A stretch of 64,000 bases of DNA from Galeopsis tetrahit (Eukaryota > Streptophyta > Magnoliopsida > Lamiales > Lamiaceae). A program made the translations under genes and the position numbers. Shown piece after piece: positions 1 to 12,310 of the stretch (the stretch's first letter is position 1; each line of letters starts with the position of its first letter). The notes below the pieces were generated by a model. The model had not been told where the DNA came from and did no database searches. It was given only the letters and a program-made list of their open reading frames with translations. The DNA is taken from contig OY776133.1 of NCBI GenBank assembly GCA_963675135.1, positions 35,675,494 through 35,739,493 on the forward strand. Reading direction: 5' to 3'.

Positions 1-626
1 CAGCTTATGAAACCATTTATATTTTATTTATAAATAAGATACGCGGGTTACGTAACAATAAACGGTATTATTGGTGGATTATCAATTTTATTAATAAAAT
101 ATAAAAAATATACTTAAAAGTTAACTATTTAAATAGAATGAACATATTTTTTGTGTATAAAAATAAAATTGAATACACTTTGCTTTGTTCCAAAAAAAAA
201 AAATTAAATTAAATATTACAATAGTAAATATTTGATTGTAAAACTTCAACGGTTATAATTAGGAGTTCAAATATGTACATTCATAAGAACTTATAAGGGA
301 GTCTCAAGTGTATGTGAATTTGTGCACTTACAAGAAGGAGTGATTCTATTTTTTATTTTTAAACTTAACATAAATCTGCCATTTTTTATTTTTTCTAATA
401 TTCTCAACCCCTCCTCTTAAATCGAACTCAAGACCTCACAGTATAGGTCGTGTAATTATCGTGTCATGTGGATATACAATTAATTGTGATCATATCGTAT
501 TTACACATATTCTTATTATATTGTGTTTGTATTCGTGCCGGACCCACTTGACTACAACTCCCCCAACACCAGGAGACAGACATTCATTATTGGTCAACCT
601 TTTTTTTAGAATTAACCCCATATATT

Positions 627-858
627 AAATCTCCTACTTTCTTGTATAACTCTTTAAAAATCCCATCACCTTTCTGTCTAGGCCCCAGTTCTTGAAACAA
701 AAGGCCAAAAAAGTTTCTAAGATTGCATCGATTTTACTGAAAAAATCTCCTACTTTCTTGTATAACTCTTTAAAAATCCAATCACCTTTCTGTCTAGGCC
801 CTAGTTCTTGAAACAAAAGGCCAAAAAGTTTCTAAGATTGCATCGATTTTACGGAAAA
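627..858. repeat. Tandem duplication, two 116-bp copies
   Basis: The segment beginning AAATCTCCTACTTTCTTG at 627 is repeated from 743 with only a few substitutions and an indel. Both copies end in a similar GATTGCATCGATTTTAC stretch. This is a simple direct duplication with no coding content. Confidence 0.9.
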
Positions 859-1298
859 CATTGCTGATAATAATTAGTACTTACAAATAGATGATAAATT
901 CTTGTATACAATTGAATGCATTTTAAGTGATTTGAATATATACTTAATTGTTAAATTGAATTTTTAACTCATCAAACCAAATCAAAATTATTGTTCAATT
1001 GTACCATGTAATTAAGTGTACACAAAGTATGATTATAAAAAGATACACATGTTGCATCAGTCTAAGTTTGAAAAACGAAAGTGTAAGGGCAAAAGTTTGA
1101 AAGGAGGGATACGGAGGAGAAGGGGGAAATTTAAGAAAACCAGTCTTGTATGAGACTGTCACTTACAAATTGTTAGGTAAGAAAAAATAGAGTACAACTG
1201 TAAAAGTGTAAAAATGAAACTCAGGGGCAAACGTGTAATTGACATACCCGAAGGCAAAAAGTGAAATTGAAAAATAAAAGGAGCACACAGGGAGTTTT

Positions 1299-1397
1299 GA
1301 ACGTTATTATTGGAGTATTTTTCTATTCTAATTTCAGAAAGATTTGTGAACGTTATTATTGGAGTATTTTTCTATTCTAATTTCAGAAAGATTTGTG
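1299..1397. repeat. Tandem duplication, two 49-bp copies
   Basis: GAACGTTATTATTGGAGTAT starts at 1299 and again at 1348; the two 49-bp units look identical and both end in GATTTGTG. The identity implies a recent slippage or duplication event. Confidence 0.93.
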
Positions 1398-1735
1398 GAT
1401 TTAAACTCTAAAATAAGGTATGAGAATCAATCAATTTCAATATGGCACCACATTAAACATCACATCCTACACAGATTCAGGTATCTCATGTCTTAATGCT
1501 CCATATAAAACCTATGAATTAACTGCTCCTCTGGTATACTATTCCACACCGGATTCTACAATACCATAACACAGTTGAACCAGCAATTAAGCAATTAAAC
1601 CAGCTCTTTTCGCTCCATTTGCAGCATAATTGTTAGAATAAAACCAATGCAGTATTGGAAAAATTGCCAAGGCCAGATGGTGTGATTCTTACACCAGCAC
1701 TACTTACTTGATGAAACGACGTTATGTATGAGATG

Positions 1736-4700
1736 CTACTGTCCATCGAGAGTTCCAAGCGCATCCGCTAGAAGCCTCTGTGCTTCTTCTCTTCTTCTGA
1801 TTACCAGTAACAGAACAACAATGTCACTTGATAGAAAGCATATTGCAAGAATGTTGCAGAAATACAAGAGGGAGAGGGAGAGATGGCATTGAAAATGCAG
1901 TTCAATAATGCAAGTTTTGCTACCTACAGTTTTGCTTCTTGCACGAAATATATATTCACAAACAATTATTAGTGTCAAGATGGGGCTACTACTATTTAGT
2001 AAAAACATATACTAGTATAAAGAACAAAGTAACCAAGGACGTGTCTGGGAAAACATTTCACGCAGATTAAATTTGACAACATGTGCAGAAAATTTGGCTT
2101 AAAAATAATATAGTCCGAACGTCAAAGTCAACCAGAGGAGGAAATGCTTCATTATAACAATGACTACAGGTTTGTAAGAACCAGAAACAACGGTAATAAT
2201 CATCTATTTCTTCAACAACCACTGGGAGGAAACCGTACTTTAAGCTGTACTGTACAAGATCAGCTCCTACTTTTTAGAGTCAACTAGACAATTCAGATTT
2301 ATTATTCAGGAAATAATGCATATCGTACATGCGTTGTAAATTCTACCCGTTTTTGCATGGGAAAGTCTAGCATCCATCATGAAAAGCTTATACGCATTTC
2401 CAATAACCAATTTCTTGTTGTATATTATTTCAAGAACTGAAATTTAGCCATTTTTTTAAAAATATAGGAGTACATTTTATCTTCAGATTTCTCACAAATA
2501 ACATTTTAAACCCATAATTTCAATTTAATCCTGATATGCAAGTTGTCAATTGCTACATCATTTCAATTTAAATTACATAAGGGATCCACCATTTCAACTT
2601 ATTGCAGGCAACTCGGCATACAACATTTTCAACCTAAATTTTTAAAGGGACACAAACCCTACATATCTTCTTACAAGTGTTTCAAATAGATTCAATCACT
2701 GTCAATTTCATCCATCCATTACTATTAATTTCAAAGTTTCCTTTTATGATTTATCACCTATTTCTGATCTTAAACCTCAGAACTTCTCAATCAAGTAATT
2801 AACCAACACATTCATGTTTCCGAACCTGTACAAGTCTCATTTTCATTTAATCATCCAATCATAATTCAGTTCACACATAAAAACTATTATAAATCAAATT
2901 CTAAATATAAAAGTAGGGAATCAAATTCTGACTGAAAACAAAAACATACAATCATTATATTTCCAACTCAAAATGAATCAAAAGACCCAATAATGAAGGA
3001 AAAACTACAACTAGCAAAAACTCAATGCTTTCCCATCTAGATGATTGACATGCTATAGGTAAATGCTCCCTTTTTTCAGGTTTCTGTACTTGGTTAATAA
3101 ACACAGGAACATGAAAATGAAAAAGTATTAAGTCTCATTCACAAAAGAGCATACTAATTCTAACTATTGTGCAGAGCATGGATAAGGTATAATACCTTTT
3201 AATGTCCTCCACAGCTTGCTTACGGCGCTGTATCTGGAGTTCTAGAATGTGGATCAATGTTGCTCTACCCTAAAAAGATAAACATACGGTATGAAAAAGC
3301 AGATTCTAAAAGAATACATTGCTTCCATTTAACAACTAAGTTTCTTCAACTCAAATACTTTACCTGGTGTGGACGCAAAGAATTCAGAAGATGATGTAAG
3401 TTTTTGAAAATAAGAGAAATATCTTCTACTCTTCGTGCATATTGAGATGGACGCTCTACAAGAACATCAGCAAGCTCCAACAAATGTAGTTGCAACTCTC
3501 TGTTAAGTGATCTCAGCTCTTTCTTGAAATCTAATAAAAAATAATATAATCACAAGTCACAACTTCGGAATAAAATTAAGCAAGCATTTACCTATACATA
3601 TCAAATGCTTCTGTGCTACATTACATCATGAACATGAGAACTGGGATATTTCAATTCTCAACCAGAACAAAGATAAATAAATTGGAAAAGAATATTCTTA
3701 TTTTTGAACCTTCATAATAGAAAATTGATGTATTATATACTTGATTTGATTAGTAGCCTAAAATTTGAATTTACAGGTGTAGAATAATATTTTGCTTGTG
3801 AAATTTCACAGCTCTAATTTACATTTAAAACAAATATTAAATCTGACTATGTTCTTTCCCCTCACTTCCAAAATGGAAATCGGTCTACCGAATTTCACAG
3901 CTCTAATTTCACAGTCAACTTCAGTGGCAACTAGAAATTACACTGGTTTACCAAATTTAGAGATAACACTAGGAGACAAAAAAGAGAATGAGCCGCTCAA
4001 AGGACTAAAATCTTAAAATGCATGTAGCTATATTTTTAGTCGTATAAGAAACGAAAGCTAATACCTAAATAAAGGTCATTAAAAAAAAAAAAGAAAAAGA
4101 ATGACGTTTAAAGCTTAAAAGAACAAACAAGATATCTAGGTGATTGACATTTAAATGGTTTTTATATGAAGCCCGGTATTCATGTGACAGCAGATACAAT
4201 TTAAATGCACCAAACTATACCAATATTTGGCCCTTTTGGGTACAATTGACGAACACCCTGCTCTTCTAGACCTGGAAGAATATCATCTGTCTGCAAGATA
4301 GAATATAAGTAACAAAGTTAAAACAAATAAACCTCCCATCCTCCTCCTAAAATAGTGTATAGGTAATAGCAATTATATAACACAATAATTCATGTCAGCA
4401 TGTGCCATTCAACATTAAGTTTCAGATGGCTCGGAGTCTATGTCACGTTCACACGCATACTAACTGTGAATTAGATATGTTTCCTTTGAAAAGATGAAGT
4501 GGGATTTTTCTGCAATAAAGATAAACTCAGAAATGTTGCTCGCCTTTAATTTTACAAGTACACCAAGGTAACTGGAGAGAACAGGTGCAGTGATCTTCAT
4601 AACACTTAACTGATCATTCTCTGCCCAATAAGCTATATTGCAATTACATGCTTTTAAGGTGAGTAATAATAGAAACAGGGAATCAACATTAGTATGGCAT

Positions 4701-5587
4701 AAAACACAATCACTAAACACCCCTCCTCTAATTACTTTCTTGTTTTCAAGTTCCTACGAGTTGAAAAAGTGTTCTCTAGCCAAACATTCTGTTTGTAAAA
4801 AGAATTCCACAATAAGCAGATCCAAAAATAAGAATGACCTCATTGTGTTACCAATTTTTTTATAAGAAACAAAAAAATAATATTTTGATCATTAATATCA
4901 CTTTCATTAGAACCGTAACAGGGTTAAAAGTCAGTTATTTTTATAAACAAGATAAAATCCTCTGCTTCGAAACATGGTTAACAGTTAATCTATTATGAAA
5001 AGTTGACACAATGATATGGGATCTTCAGCTAAAGAACAACAATAGAAGGCCATGCTTATTGACACAACTAAGTAGTGACAGAGTAAGGGCCAATGATCTC
5101 AAGTGTTGTGCTCAAAGAACTTCAGCAAAGCATACAATCATTCAGTCAAGAGAGAACACGCCTCAAGCCCATAACAGAGACTAAAATTAGGCCTTTAACA
5201 GAAAGGATGAGGTCAATTTTGCTCGTTGCAGAAGCACAATTTACTCCAGACCTAAATGGGAAAATTCAACCCCATGGTCCAGAACACCTCCAACCCACAC
5301 ACTAATTCCGATTCCTATTTCCAAATAACAGCCAAATTCAAGGAAATCCCTTCAAATGGAATATATCATGTGTAAAAGTATCAGACTACCAACCAAAGAG
5401 AGAACTACAGCAGTTAATAAATCTCATAAAAGGGAAAAGATTGAGCAGATACCGTATAGTTGGCACCATAGAGGGCATAGGGGCCCTCAATAGGAGGTGG
5501 CGGGGCGGGGGCGGAGGCCGGGTCCTCAGAGTAGTTTTTATAGAGCTTGTAATACGGCGGCGGCGGTGGGTATGTCGCCGTTGCCAT
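1736..5587 (-). CDS. MED7: Mediator complex subunit 7 (MED7), five exons
   Basis: Subunit of the middle module of Mediator, the nuclear coactivator that links transcription factors to RNA polymerase II. Five exons on the minus strand join with GT-AG introns: 5453-5587, 4221-4290, 3364-3530, 3196-3269 and 1736-1796. They total 507 nt including the TAG stop, giving 168 residues, the size I recall for plant MED7. Residues 1-45 hold a proline/tyrosine-rich N-terminus (MATATYPPPPPYYKLY). The second exon ends in a QLYPKGPN stretch. The third exon carries the conserved helix KELRSLNRELQLHLLELADV followed by RPSQYARRVEDI. The fourth has TLIHILELQIQRRKQAVEDI, and the last ends in EEAQRLLADALGTLDGQ. 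All phases agree and no stop interrupts the frame, so the gene looks functional. The introns are 1.16, 0.69, 0.09 and 1.40 kb. The start is the first ATG and fixes the standard plant N-terminus. Confidence 0.95.
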
Positions 5588-5800
5588 TGGAATTCAAAAT
5601 TATTGTATTGTGTTTGAATTAAAAAATAAAGTAAGAATTAAGTGGAAGAAAGATATGGGTGAAAGTGAAAAAGTGTTGTTGTGGCCAGATTTTGAGTCGT
5701 CGCCTGCGTTGCAGTGTGCTTGGAGGTGGGTTGTTAAATTTTGGCCGGAACTCTTCAGTTTCCGGCGTTTATTACGGTTAATCAATTGGATTGGTTCTCT
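5588..5800 (-). promoter_or_regulatory. Probable MED7 5' flank and leader
   Basis: This short single-copy-looking stretch lies between the MED7 start codon and the first repeat of the dispersed family that begins near 5800. It should hold the 5' untranslated region and core promoter. I see no unambiguous TATA box on the minus strand; the assignment rests on position only. Confidence 0.4.
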
Positions 5801-6620
5801 CCGGGCCGTATCTTTTGGGCCTCTTTGCCTTGGGCATTCTAAGACGGCCCTGGATACATACCCCTCAAGCTTTGTTAAGTATACTCCCCCGATTCATATA
5901 CTCCACATATGTTAAATGTACTCCCCAAATTACCTCTTCTCTCTTAAATGACATGTTAAATGCACTCCTCCATTAAAATCCTAAAAAACTAAAACCTTAA
6001 TTCCTCTCCCACTCCCCCTCCACCAATCCACCACGACTCCAAGTCGCCGACTACAGCGCCGCCTTCGCCACCGGCCACAACGCTGCCTTTGTCTTGGGCT
6101 ACAGCACAGCCGCCACTGCCCTCTTTTTTTTTTCTTCTTCTTCTGTAAATTTTCGCTGCCCCTCCTCCCTCCCACGGTCACCGTCGCCGCCCCTCTTCCC
6201 TCTCACTGCCACAGTCGCCGCCCCCTCCTCCTTCACTCCCACCATCTGTAACTTTTTGTTTTCTTTTTTTCTCCCTTGTTGACAGCTTCTCCAACATTGT
6301 CGCCCCCTCCCTCCCTCCGTTGCCGATTCCCCCCTCTCACGGTGTCGCCGCCCCTTCTTTTCTTTTTTCTTTTTTCATTTTCTCCCGATATCCCGCCGCA
6401 ACGGTACTTCTTTTTTTCATTCCTCCCTCTCACGACAAATAATTGTTGACGATAGTGTATATTGTCGACCAGGAGTTGTCAATTTTTTTTTTTTAAAATT
6501 ATCTTTCGACAGAAGTGTTTTTCTTCGAGTGTTTTTCGTCTACAAATCAGTGTCGAAAAATGGTTTTTTTTTAAATTATTTTTTAAAGTTTTTTTTAATT
6601 ATTTCTGGTGCGGCGGCGAC
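5800..6620 (+). repeat. Dispersed repeat, copy 1 (inverted copy at 36196-36690)
   Basis: Several landmarks recur in the same order, inverted, near 36.2-36.7 kb. These are a CAAGCTTTGTTAAGTATACT-like block followed by TGTTAAATGTACTCC (5875-5940), a CT/GCC-rich block (6000-6400), and a TCGAC-rich block (6440-6560). The CT-rich middle suggests an untranslated leader-like or foldback element. It has no recognisable transposase, and I could not define terminal repeats or a TSD, so the class is unknown. It lies between the MED7 5' flank and the truncated LINE. Confidence 0.5.
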
Positions 6621-6629
6621 CGGATGGGA

Positions 6630-7095
6630 TTTGGATACGCCTGAGGCTCAGTTCACATGGGTTAATCGGCGTGGTCCTCGGAGCTACACGGCACGGTTGC
6701 TCGTTTGGATAGAGTTTTAGCCAAACAATTGTTCTTGGATCTTTTGGTTGGTGTAGAAGTTATGGCTCTCCCACGACCTATGTTAAATCATCATCCGTTG
6801 CTTCTTACTGTCAGATCAGATTGGGTTCAGGTCAAACTTCTGTTCAAGTTTCTGAATATGTGGTGTCAACATAATTCTTTTAGAGCTGTTGTGGAAACTG
6901 TTTTGGCTCAGCGTTAGTACACCAGAATCCCATAGTCCGGAATATGTGGAAGTTGAATAGACTCAAGTTTGCTCACTCATATAGAGACGACCACTCGCCA
7001 CCTTGCAGATATTCAACATCTATTGAGCTAGATGGTGACTCAGATGCCTACTTTGTGAAGGAGATTCAGGCTCAGGTCGATCTGAATTGGTTGCT
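6630..7095 (+). pseudogene. LINE endonuclease C-terminal fragment
   Basis: Translation shows AQFTWVNRRGPRSYTARL, matching the FTW-N-R...RLDR signature near the end of the apurinic-type endonuclease of plant L1 elements. A frame change after ARL moves the following RVLAKQLFLDLL stretch, then PMLNHHPLLLTV, into another frame; the latter corresponds to the SDH-PL catalytic block. The domain would nick target DNA, but here it is frameshifted and truncated. It runs directly into the solo LTR at 7096. Confidence 0.8.
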
Positions 7096-8708
7096 TGATT
7101 AATGTACATCTAACACTAAAATACACAACCGCAAGTGTACTGCGTATATTGTAGCGTGATAAGTATAAGGTCGGTCCCACAGGGAGGTGTAGTGTAAAAG
7201 CGTATTTTGTTGATTGAATTCTAAATAAACGTGATCGATAGAATGATGTAATTACCCCTAATTATCTACCAATTTGTCACAAGTAAACAATTAAAAGAGT
7301 AATAAGAGAATCGATCAAATGTGCTCATGCAAATCACAAAAATGAAGAAAATACGAGTGAAGTTCAAATAAGAGAAAATAGGTTCCAAGGCACATGCAAT
7401 ACTAATGAATCCATCTATGATTAACAATCTACTCAAGTGGTGTTGTGCTTTTTCTATAAGATTGATCACAAAATAATGAGTTAAAAGTTCTCTCGATCCA
7501 AATAACCCAAGAGAAATATAATCCAATCTCGTATCTCTACCTCAATTGCATCATAAAACCCAATTAAGCCCCTAAGATCATCACACATCCTCCTAATCAT
7601 TGATCATCTATCGATCTCTCAATAAAATTAGGTCGAACACTTGCAATCAATTAATCAAAAGAGATTTCTCAATCCAATTTCAATTAACTAAGATTAACAC
7701 ATCACTATTGTACACTAATGACATGTTTTGAAGCAGAAATCAAGAATTCAAATAGAATTAAGCCACACAAACACCAATTAAGCAAAGTACTAATTCATAA
7801 ACTTCATCAAGAGTATTTACAAAGCCCTAGAACCAAAAGTGTTTTCTCCGACAATACACATAATCAAACTAACACAAACTAATGAAATAAGCAAATAAAA
7901 AGAGAGAGAATGAGAAAGCTTAGTCTAATGGATGATGGGTGATGAAATTCCAAAACTATTGGTGTCTTCCTTGCTTGATTAATTTGATGGAGAATTGAAT
8001 AAATGGATGATGATTACCTCCAAGTATGTGTAAATGTGTGTAAGAGTTCTTGAGGAATGGGGTAATTGTGTTTGAATTCAAGAATTGGGGTATTTATAGT
8101 GTTGGGGGTAGGGTTTGGGGGTAAGAATTGCAATTAATTCCCTCAAAATTGGTCAAAATACACAATTGGCACCGAAAATAGGGGTAGCTCGGCCAAGTTG
8201 GGTGACTCGGCCGAGTCGGGGCAGAGTGTTATGGTTGAACTCGGCCGATTCTGTGCAACTCGACCAAAAAACAAAATTTTCTTCTGCTCGGCCAAGTTGC
8301 TGGTTGTCCTAGTTTCAAGTCTTCACTTGTGCTCGACCGGATCTGTGCAACTCGGCCGAAAAATGAATTTTTTCTTCCACTCGGCCGAGTTGCGGGATGT
8401 CTAAGTTTGGACCTCGAACTTGTTTAGTGTGTAACTTTTGCTTCCGACCTCCAATCGACTCGATTCTTTTTGCTATTCCACTCCATATTTTGAGACGGAT
8501 CCAATGGTGCACTCCTCTATTTGATCCAGTGAATTGTGGTAGGTCTTTTTCTCCCAAAATCCTTCGTTTTTCCTACAAAATCGACAAAACACTACCTTTC
8601 TCTTATTTCAACCAAAACAATCACAATCAACCTATAAATCAATGAAATCACACTAGAAATGAGCTTCACATGTGTATTAAAAATGTGTAAATTCCACCAC
8701 CCAAATCA
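7096..8708. mobile_element. Solo LTR (1,613 bp), TSD TTGCT
   Basis: The unit starts TGATTAATGT and ends CACCCAAATCA, so TGATT and AATCA form the expected short terminal inverted repeat. TTGCT at 7091-7095 is repeated at 8709-8713. Removing the unit plus one TTGCT joins the two LINE halves. No internal retrotransposon domain remains, so it is a solo LTR left by LTR-LTR recombination. The CGCAAGTGTAC and GTCGGTCCCACAGGGAGG motifs near the start recall LTRs of some plant Ty3/Gypsy-type elements, but the superfamily is not proven. Confidence 0.85.
8179..8400. repeat. Array of CTCGGCCGAGT-type palindromes inside the solo LTR
   Basis: At least seven degenerate copies of CTCGGCCRAGT occur within about 220 bp, several as perfect 10-bp palindromes. 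The spacing suggests a diverged internal tandem duplication. They lie in the 3' half of the LTR in an otherwise AT-rich element. Confidence 0.6.
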
Positions 8709-8713
8709 TTGCT

Positions 8714-10620
8714 CTCTACCAGACAGGAATTCTACACATAGAGGAACCAATTGCATTGGTTAACTGATGGGGATAAGAACACTTGCTTCTTCCATATCTC
8801 CCAACGTATTAGGAACTCCAGGGGTAGTCTTGCGTCGTTGGTGGTTAATGGGGCACTCACCACAGACTTGGACACCATTAATGCATATGTAGTGGGTTAA
8901 TACTCTCAGTTGTTCGCAGAAGACCAGTCAGTACCTTTTGATAGCTCTATATGGCCATTGTGGTGACCGCTAGCCAGGACGATCTTCTGTTGAGTTTTAC
9001 CTCTACTGATGAGATTCACCGTGCAGTCTTTGGGATGGATAATTCAAGCGCTCCGGGGCCGGATGGTTTTCCGGAACATGATGTGATCGCTGCTGTCATT
9101 CATTATTTCACTGTCAGATTTCTGCCACCTGGGCTGAACTTGCTTTATGACCTTAATTCCTAAGACAGAGGGGCACAACATGGTGGAGGAGTTCAAACCG
9201 ATTGTGATGGGCAACTTCATATTCAAAGTCATGACCAGGGTTTTGTCTTCGAGACTGGGTACGTTTATCTGCGGATGTCTTTCTACATATCAATTTGGGT
9301 TTGTTCCGGGTAAGAGAATCTACACGTGCATTGCACTAGCCTCGGATGCCATTTATACCCTGGACTACCCAAGGACTCGTAGGTACATAGCGCTGAAGGT
9401 GGACATGATTAAGGCTTTCGACACAATCTCTTGACAATTTTTGGAGGGGGGTTTGGCTAGGATGAGATTCAATGCAACCTTTGTTTCTATGGTTCGGGGA
9501 ATTCTGGACTCTGCTAGGATCTCGATTCTCATTAATGGGGAGCCGAAGGGTTACCTCTCTTGTATTAGGGGAGCTCGTCAGGGTGATATTTTATCTCCTT
9601 TGCTATTCTATATTGCGGAGGAGGCCCTTGAAAGATGAATTGATTGGGAGACAGACAGAGGTAGACTTCAGCCCATTCGTAATGTCCCCCGCTACCTCTT
9701 ATACGCGGACGACATCATGATATTCTTGCGGGCCATGGAGGCTAACGTCGGGAATCTGCACTCCATCTTGCAAGGGTATGGACGTTTATCAGGCCAGATC
9801 TACAGTCCCCCGAAGTCTAGGGTGTTCTTTGGGAGAGTTGTCCCTCAGAGTCTACGTCGTCGGACATTCAGAATTATTGGCATCGTTGAGGGATCACACC
9901 CCTTCACTTATTTAGGGGTTTTGATCTTCCGTGGAAGTCCCTGAAAGGTGCATTTACAGATGGTGGTGGATGTTGTTATAACAAAGTTTAGCAGATGGAA
10001 AGGTAGTTCGATGTCCCTTGCTGGCCGTCGCTGTCTGATTAACTCAGTCCTACAGATTACGGTGATTAGGGGACCTGACATACGCATTTGGGAGGGCTTA
10101 CTTTTAGGGGAACTCTCTTCCAGCATGACATATGATTTGCTCAGATCATCACTGCACAAGATCAGTTGAGCGTCATGGATTTGGGGCTCCTTCATTCCCA
10201 TGTGTCATTCCACTCTGATTTGGAGAGCAGTTTGGGGCAAGCTACCCACGCCAGAATGACTTTCATCTTTTGGGGTTCAGGATCTGTCGATTTGTACGTG
10301 TTCTGTGACACAGAGATTCTAAGTCGCTTGACCATCTGCTTGCCCATTGTCCGTTCACTTTGGAGATTCTAAGCAACTTGACTAACATATTTGGGGTCAC
10401 GATTCACACGAGGATCAGCTTTCTAGACATATTCCTTCAGGTCACTAGTGTTCAGTTGGGTCCGCAATCTTTGGAGCTTTGGCGGATGGGCTTCATCACT
10501 ACTATTTAGGCCATTTGGACTCTGCAGAACAAAGTGATTTTCGATGGACTTTCGTCATCTGTCAGGAGATGTATGGCGCAAATCATTTCTGGCATCAATG
10601 AGGCCAACAACATAGCTGGG
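8714..10620 (+). pseudogene. LINE reverse transcriptase, broken
   Basis: The block begins with a WLxxGDKNTCFFH-like connector (about 8755-8800). RT motifs follow in order: DNSSAPGPDGF (about 9035-9070), a PPGLN...IPK region, VDMIKAFDTIS (about 9400-9432), GARQGDILSPLLF (about 9575-9610) and the catalytic YADDIMIF (about 9703-9726). These are the finger, palm and Asp-Asp motifs of L1-type RT. Stops and frame changes at several places, including directly after FDTIS, make it non-functional. The part after 9950 matches the thumb and connection region only weakly. Confidence 0.85.
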
Positions 10621-11443
10621 GGTAGGAGTGTGCAAAATAAAACCGGACCAGAAAAAAGACCGGTTCCGGACCGACCGGTTAGATTCCGGTCCGGTCCTCG
10701 GTCCGAAATTTTTTAAGATTCCGGGTTCCTGTCCGGTCTAAAACCGAAATTTACCGGTGCCGGACCGGAAAACCCGGATTTACAATTTTTTTTCTTTATT
10801 TGAATTTTAGAAATTACAAATCCCATTCCTCTGGCTCTTCCACTTTCTTAAACCTAATTCCCCTTTTTTACCATTCTCAAAATTCTTCAACCTTTATCTG
10901 AAACGGCACTCACCCAACCGACAACCCTTCTCCAATCTCCACTCCCACTCTTTGCGTTCAGCTTGGTTCTTTGCGTTCAGCTCGGCCAGTGCCCACCGCC
11001 CCATCGACCTGCGTCCACTTGTTTGTCCCAACTCTTTGCAATTTTGAGAACGAATACTCCACCCAATCTTCTTGCAATGTTTAATCTATTTTACTCTATA
11101 CTTATAATCGTAATAATTATTTTTAATTTCTTGTTTTAAAATTTTAGATGGATAGTACTCAGTCACAATCTCAATGAAAAAGAATACAGGTATTTTCTGA
11201 TCAATCGGCTGATGCCCTTAAATTTGTGCATCTTTTCATTGGACTACTGCTTTTTCATTTTGGACTTGAATTTTAATATTTTGGACTACTGTTTTTTCAC
11301 TTTTTCATTTTGGACTTGAATTTTAATTTATGAACATGGTTTTGCTATAAATTAAGTTTTCAAGTATGCCAAAGTCTAGTATACACCTGAGTGTATGCTA
11401 TGCACTCCAGTCCGACTCGCCGCCCGACCCGACCCGCTCGACC

Positions 11444-11788
11444 CGCTCTGCTCATTCGGAAGGCTTTCTTGAACTCGTCGTCGGAAAAATCAGCGCTGCT
11501 TACGTGCTCCCACCACGCCTTTGACCGGCTTTTCACACACAAACGCCGCTGCTGCCCGGAAGTAGTTGTGAGCTCTGACTGGGCCCGTTTAGGATTCGAT
11601 GTGTCGGCTGGATCAGTAAAATCGAAATCGGTAATGGGGTCTTCCATTTTTCCAGATTCTTGAATTTGTTTTTCTAATAAATCATTGGGTCGTTTTTTGT
11701 TGGAGGTGGGGAAAGAAGGTGCAGAGTCCAAATCTTGAAAAAAGGAAGTGAGAAAATGTTGTGGAAATTGGGAAGAATGAATACCCAT
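11444..11788 (-). pseudogene. Captured N-terminal part of an ALP1/HARBI1-like gene
   Basis: From the ATG at 11788 the first 115 residues read without a stop. They contain SNKKRPNDLLEK and end in QRRLCVKSRSKAWWEHV, then SADFSDDEFKKAFRMSR. That block (residues about 79-114) resembles the start of plant ALP1-like proteins, which derive from PIF/Harbinger transposases and whose Arabidopsis member interacts with Polycomb repressors. The nuclease domain that should follow is absent; the frame runs into GC-rich MULE terminal sequence. It is most likely a transduplicated exon. It could also be a fragment of a true Harbinger transposase gene; the sequence does not separate the two. Confidence 0.7.
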
Positions 11789-11911
11789 TTGGAGGAAATA
11801 AGTTTATAGGATTGTTTAAGGAAGTCTGAACGCAGGGGAGAATGTGAACACAAAAACAGAGTAGGTGTTTATATATAGCGATTAGTGAGTAGATGAGAAA
11901 ATATGTCACTT

Positions 11912-12310
11912 GCACTTTTTTATTAGTTAGTACTTGCACTTTTATTATTTACAACATACACCTTTGTCAATTAGTACTTGCACTTTTATAATTTAGGAAA
12001 ATATGTGCTAATTTTTTTATTAGTTACTACTTGCACTTTTATTATTTTCAACGTACACCTTTGTCAATTAGTACTTGCACTTTTATAATCTTGGAAAATA
12101 TGTATTAAAAAAAATATTGTAACAAGTTGGAATCGTTTTTTTATTAGTTACTACTTGCACTTTTATTATTTTCAACGTACACCTTTGTCAATTAGTACTT
12201 GCACTTTTATAATCTTGGAAAATATGTATTAAAAAAAATATTGTAGCAAGTTGGAATCGTTTTTTTATTAGTTACTACTTGCACTTTTATAATCTTGAAA
12301 AATATTGTAG
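11912..12310. repeat. Tandem repeat, about 119-bp unit
   Basis: Units containing TTAGTTACTACTTGCACTTT, ACGTACACCTTTGTCAATTA and TATTGTAGCAAGTTGGAATCG recur about three and a half times, with a shorter ACTTGCACTTTTAT sub-repeat. The unit includes part of the SINE-like tail at 12300-12320, so the array probably grew from the SINE's 3' end. Confidence 0.8.

Larger units (their letters stand above)
1..1735. other. Gene-free left flank, AT-rich
   Basis: I see no exon, RNA gene or complete transposon here. The stretch is AT-rich with homopolymer runs and holds two short tandem duplications that are listed separately. The MED7 gene ends at 1736 on the minus strand, so the right end of this stretch would include its 3' untranslated region; no clear polyadenylation site could be fixed by eye. 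Confidence 0.6.

Noticed and set aside
1736..2008. Single 90-codon gene on the minus strand
   Set aside because: Only its last 20 codons are coding; they form the final exon of MED7, and the rest is intron 4.
5981..6433. Arginine-rich reading frames around 6.0-6.4 kb
   Set aside because: They arise from a CT/GCC-rich repeat; there is no start context, domain or codon pattern.
8115..8645. Overlapping frames at 8.1-8.6 kb
   Set aside because: They lie within a solo LTR and come from palindromic CGGCCGA motifs.
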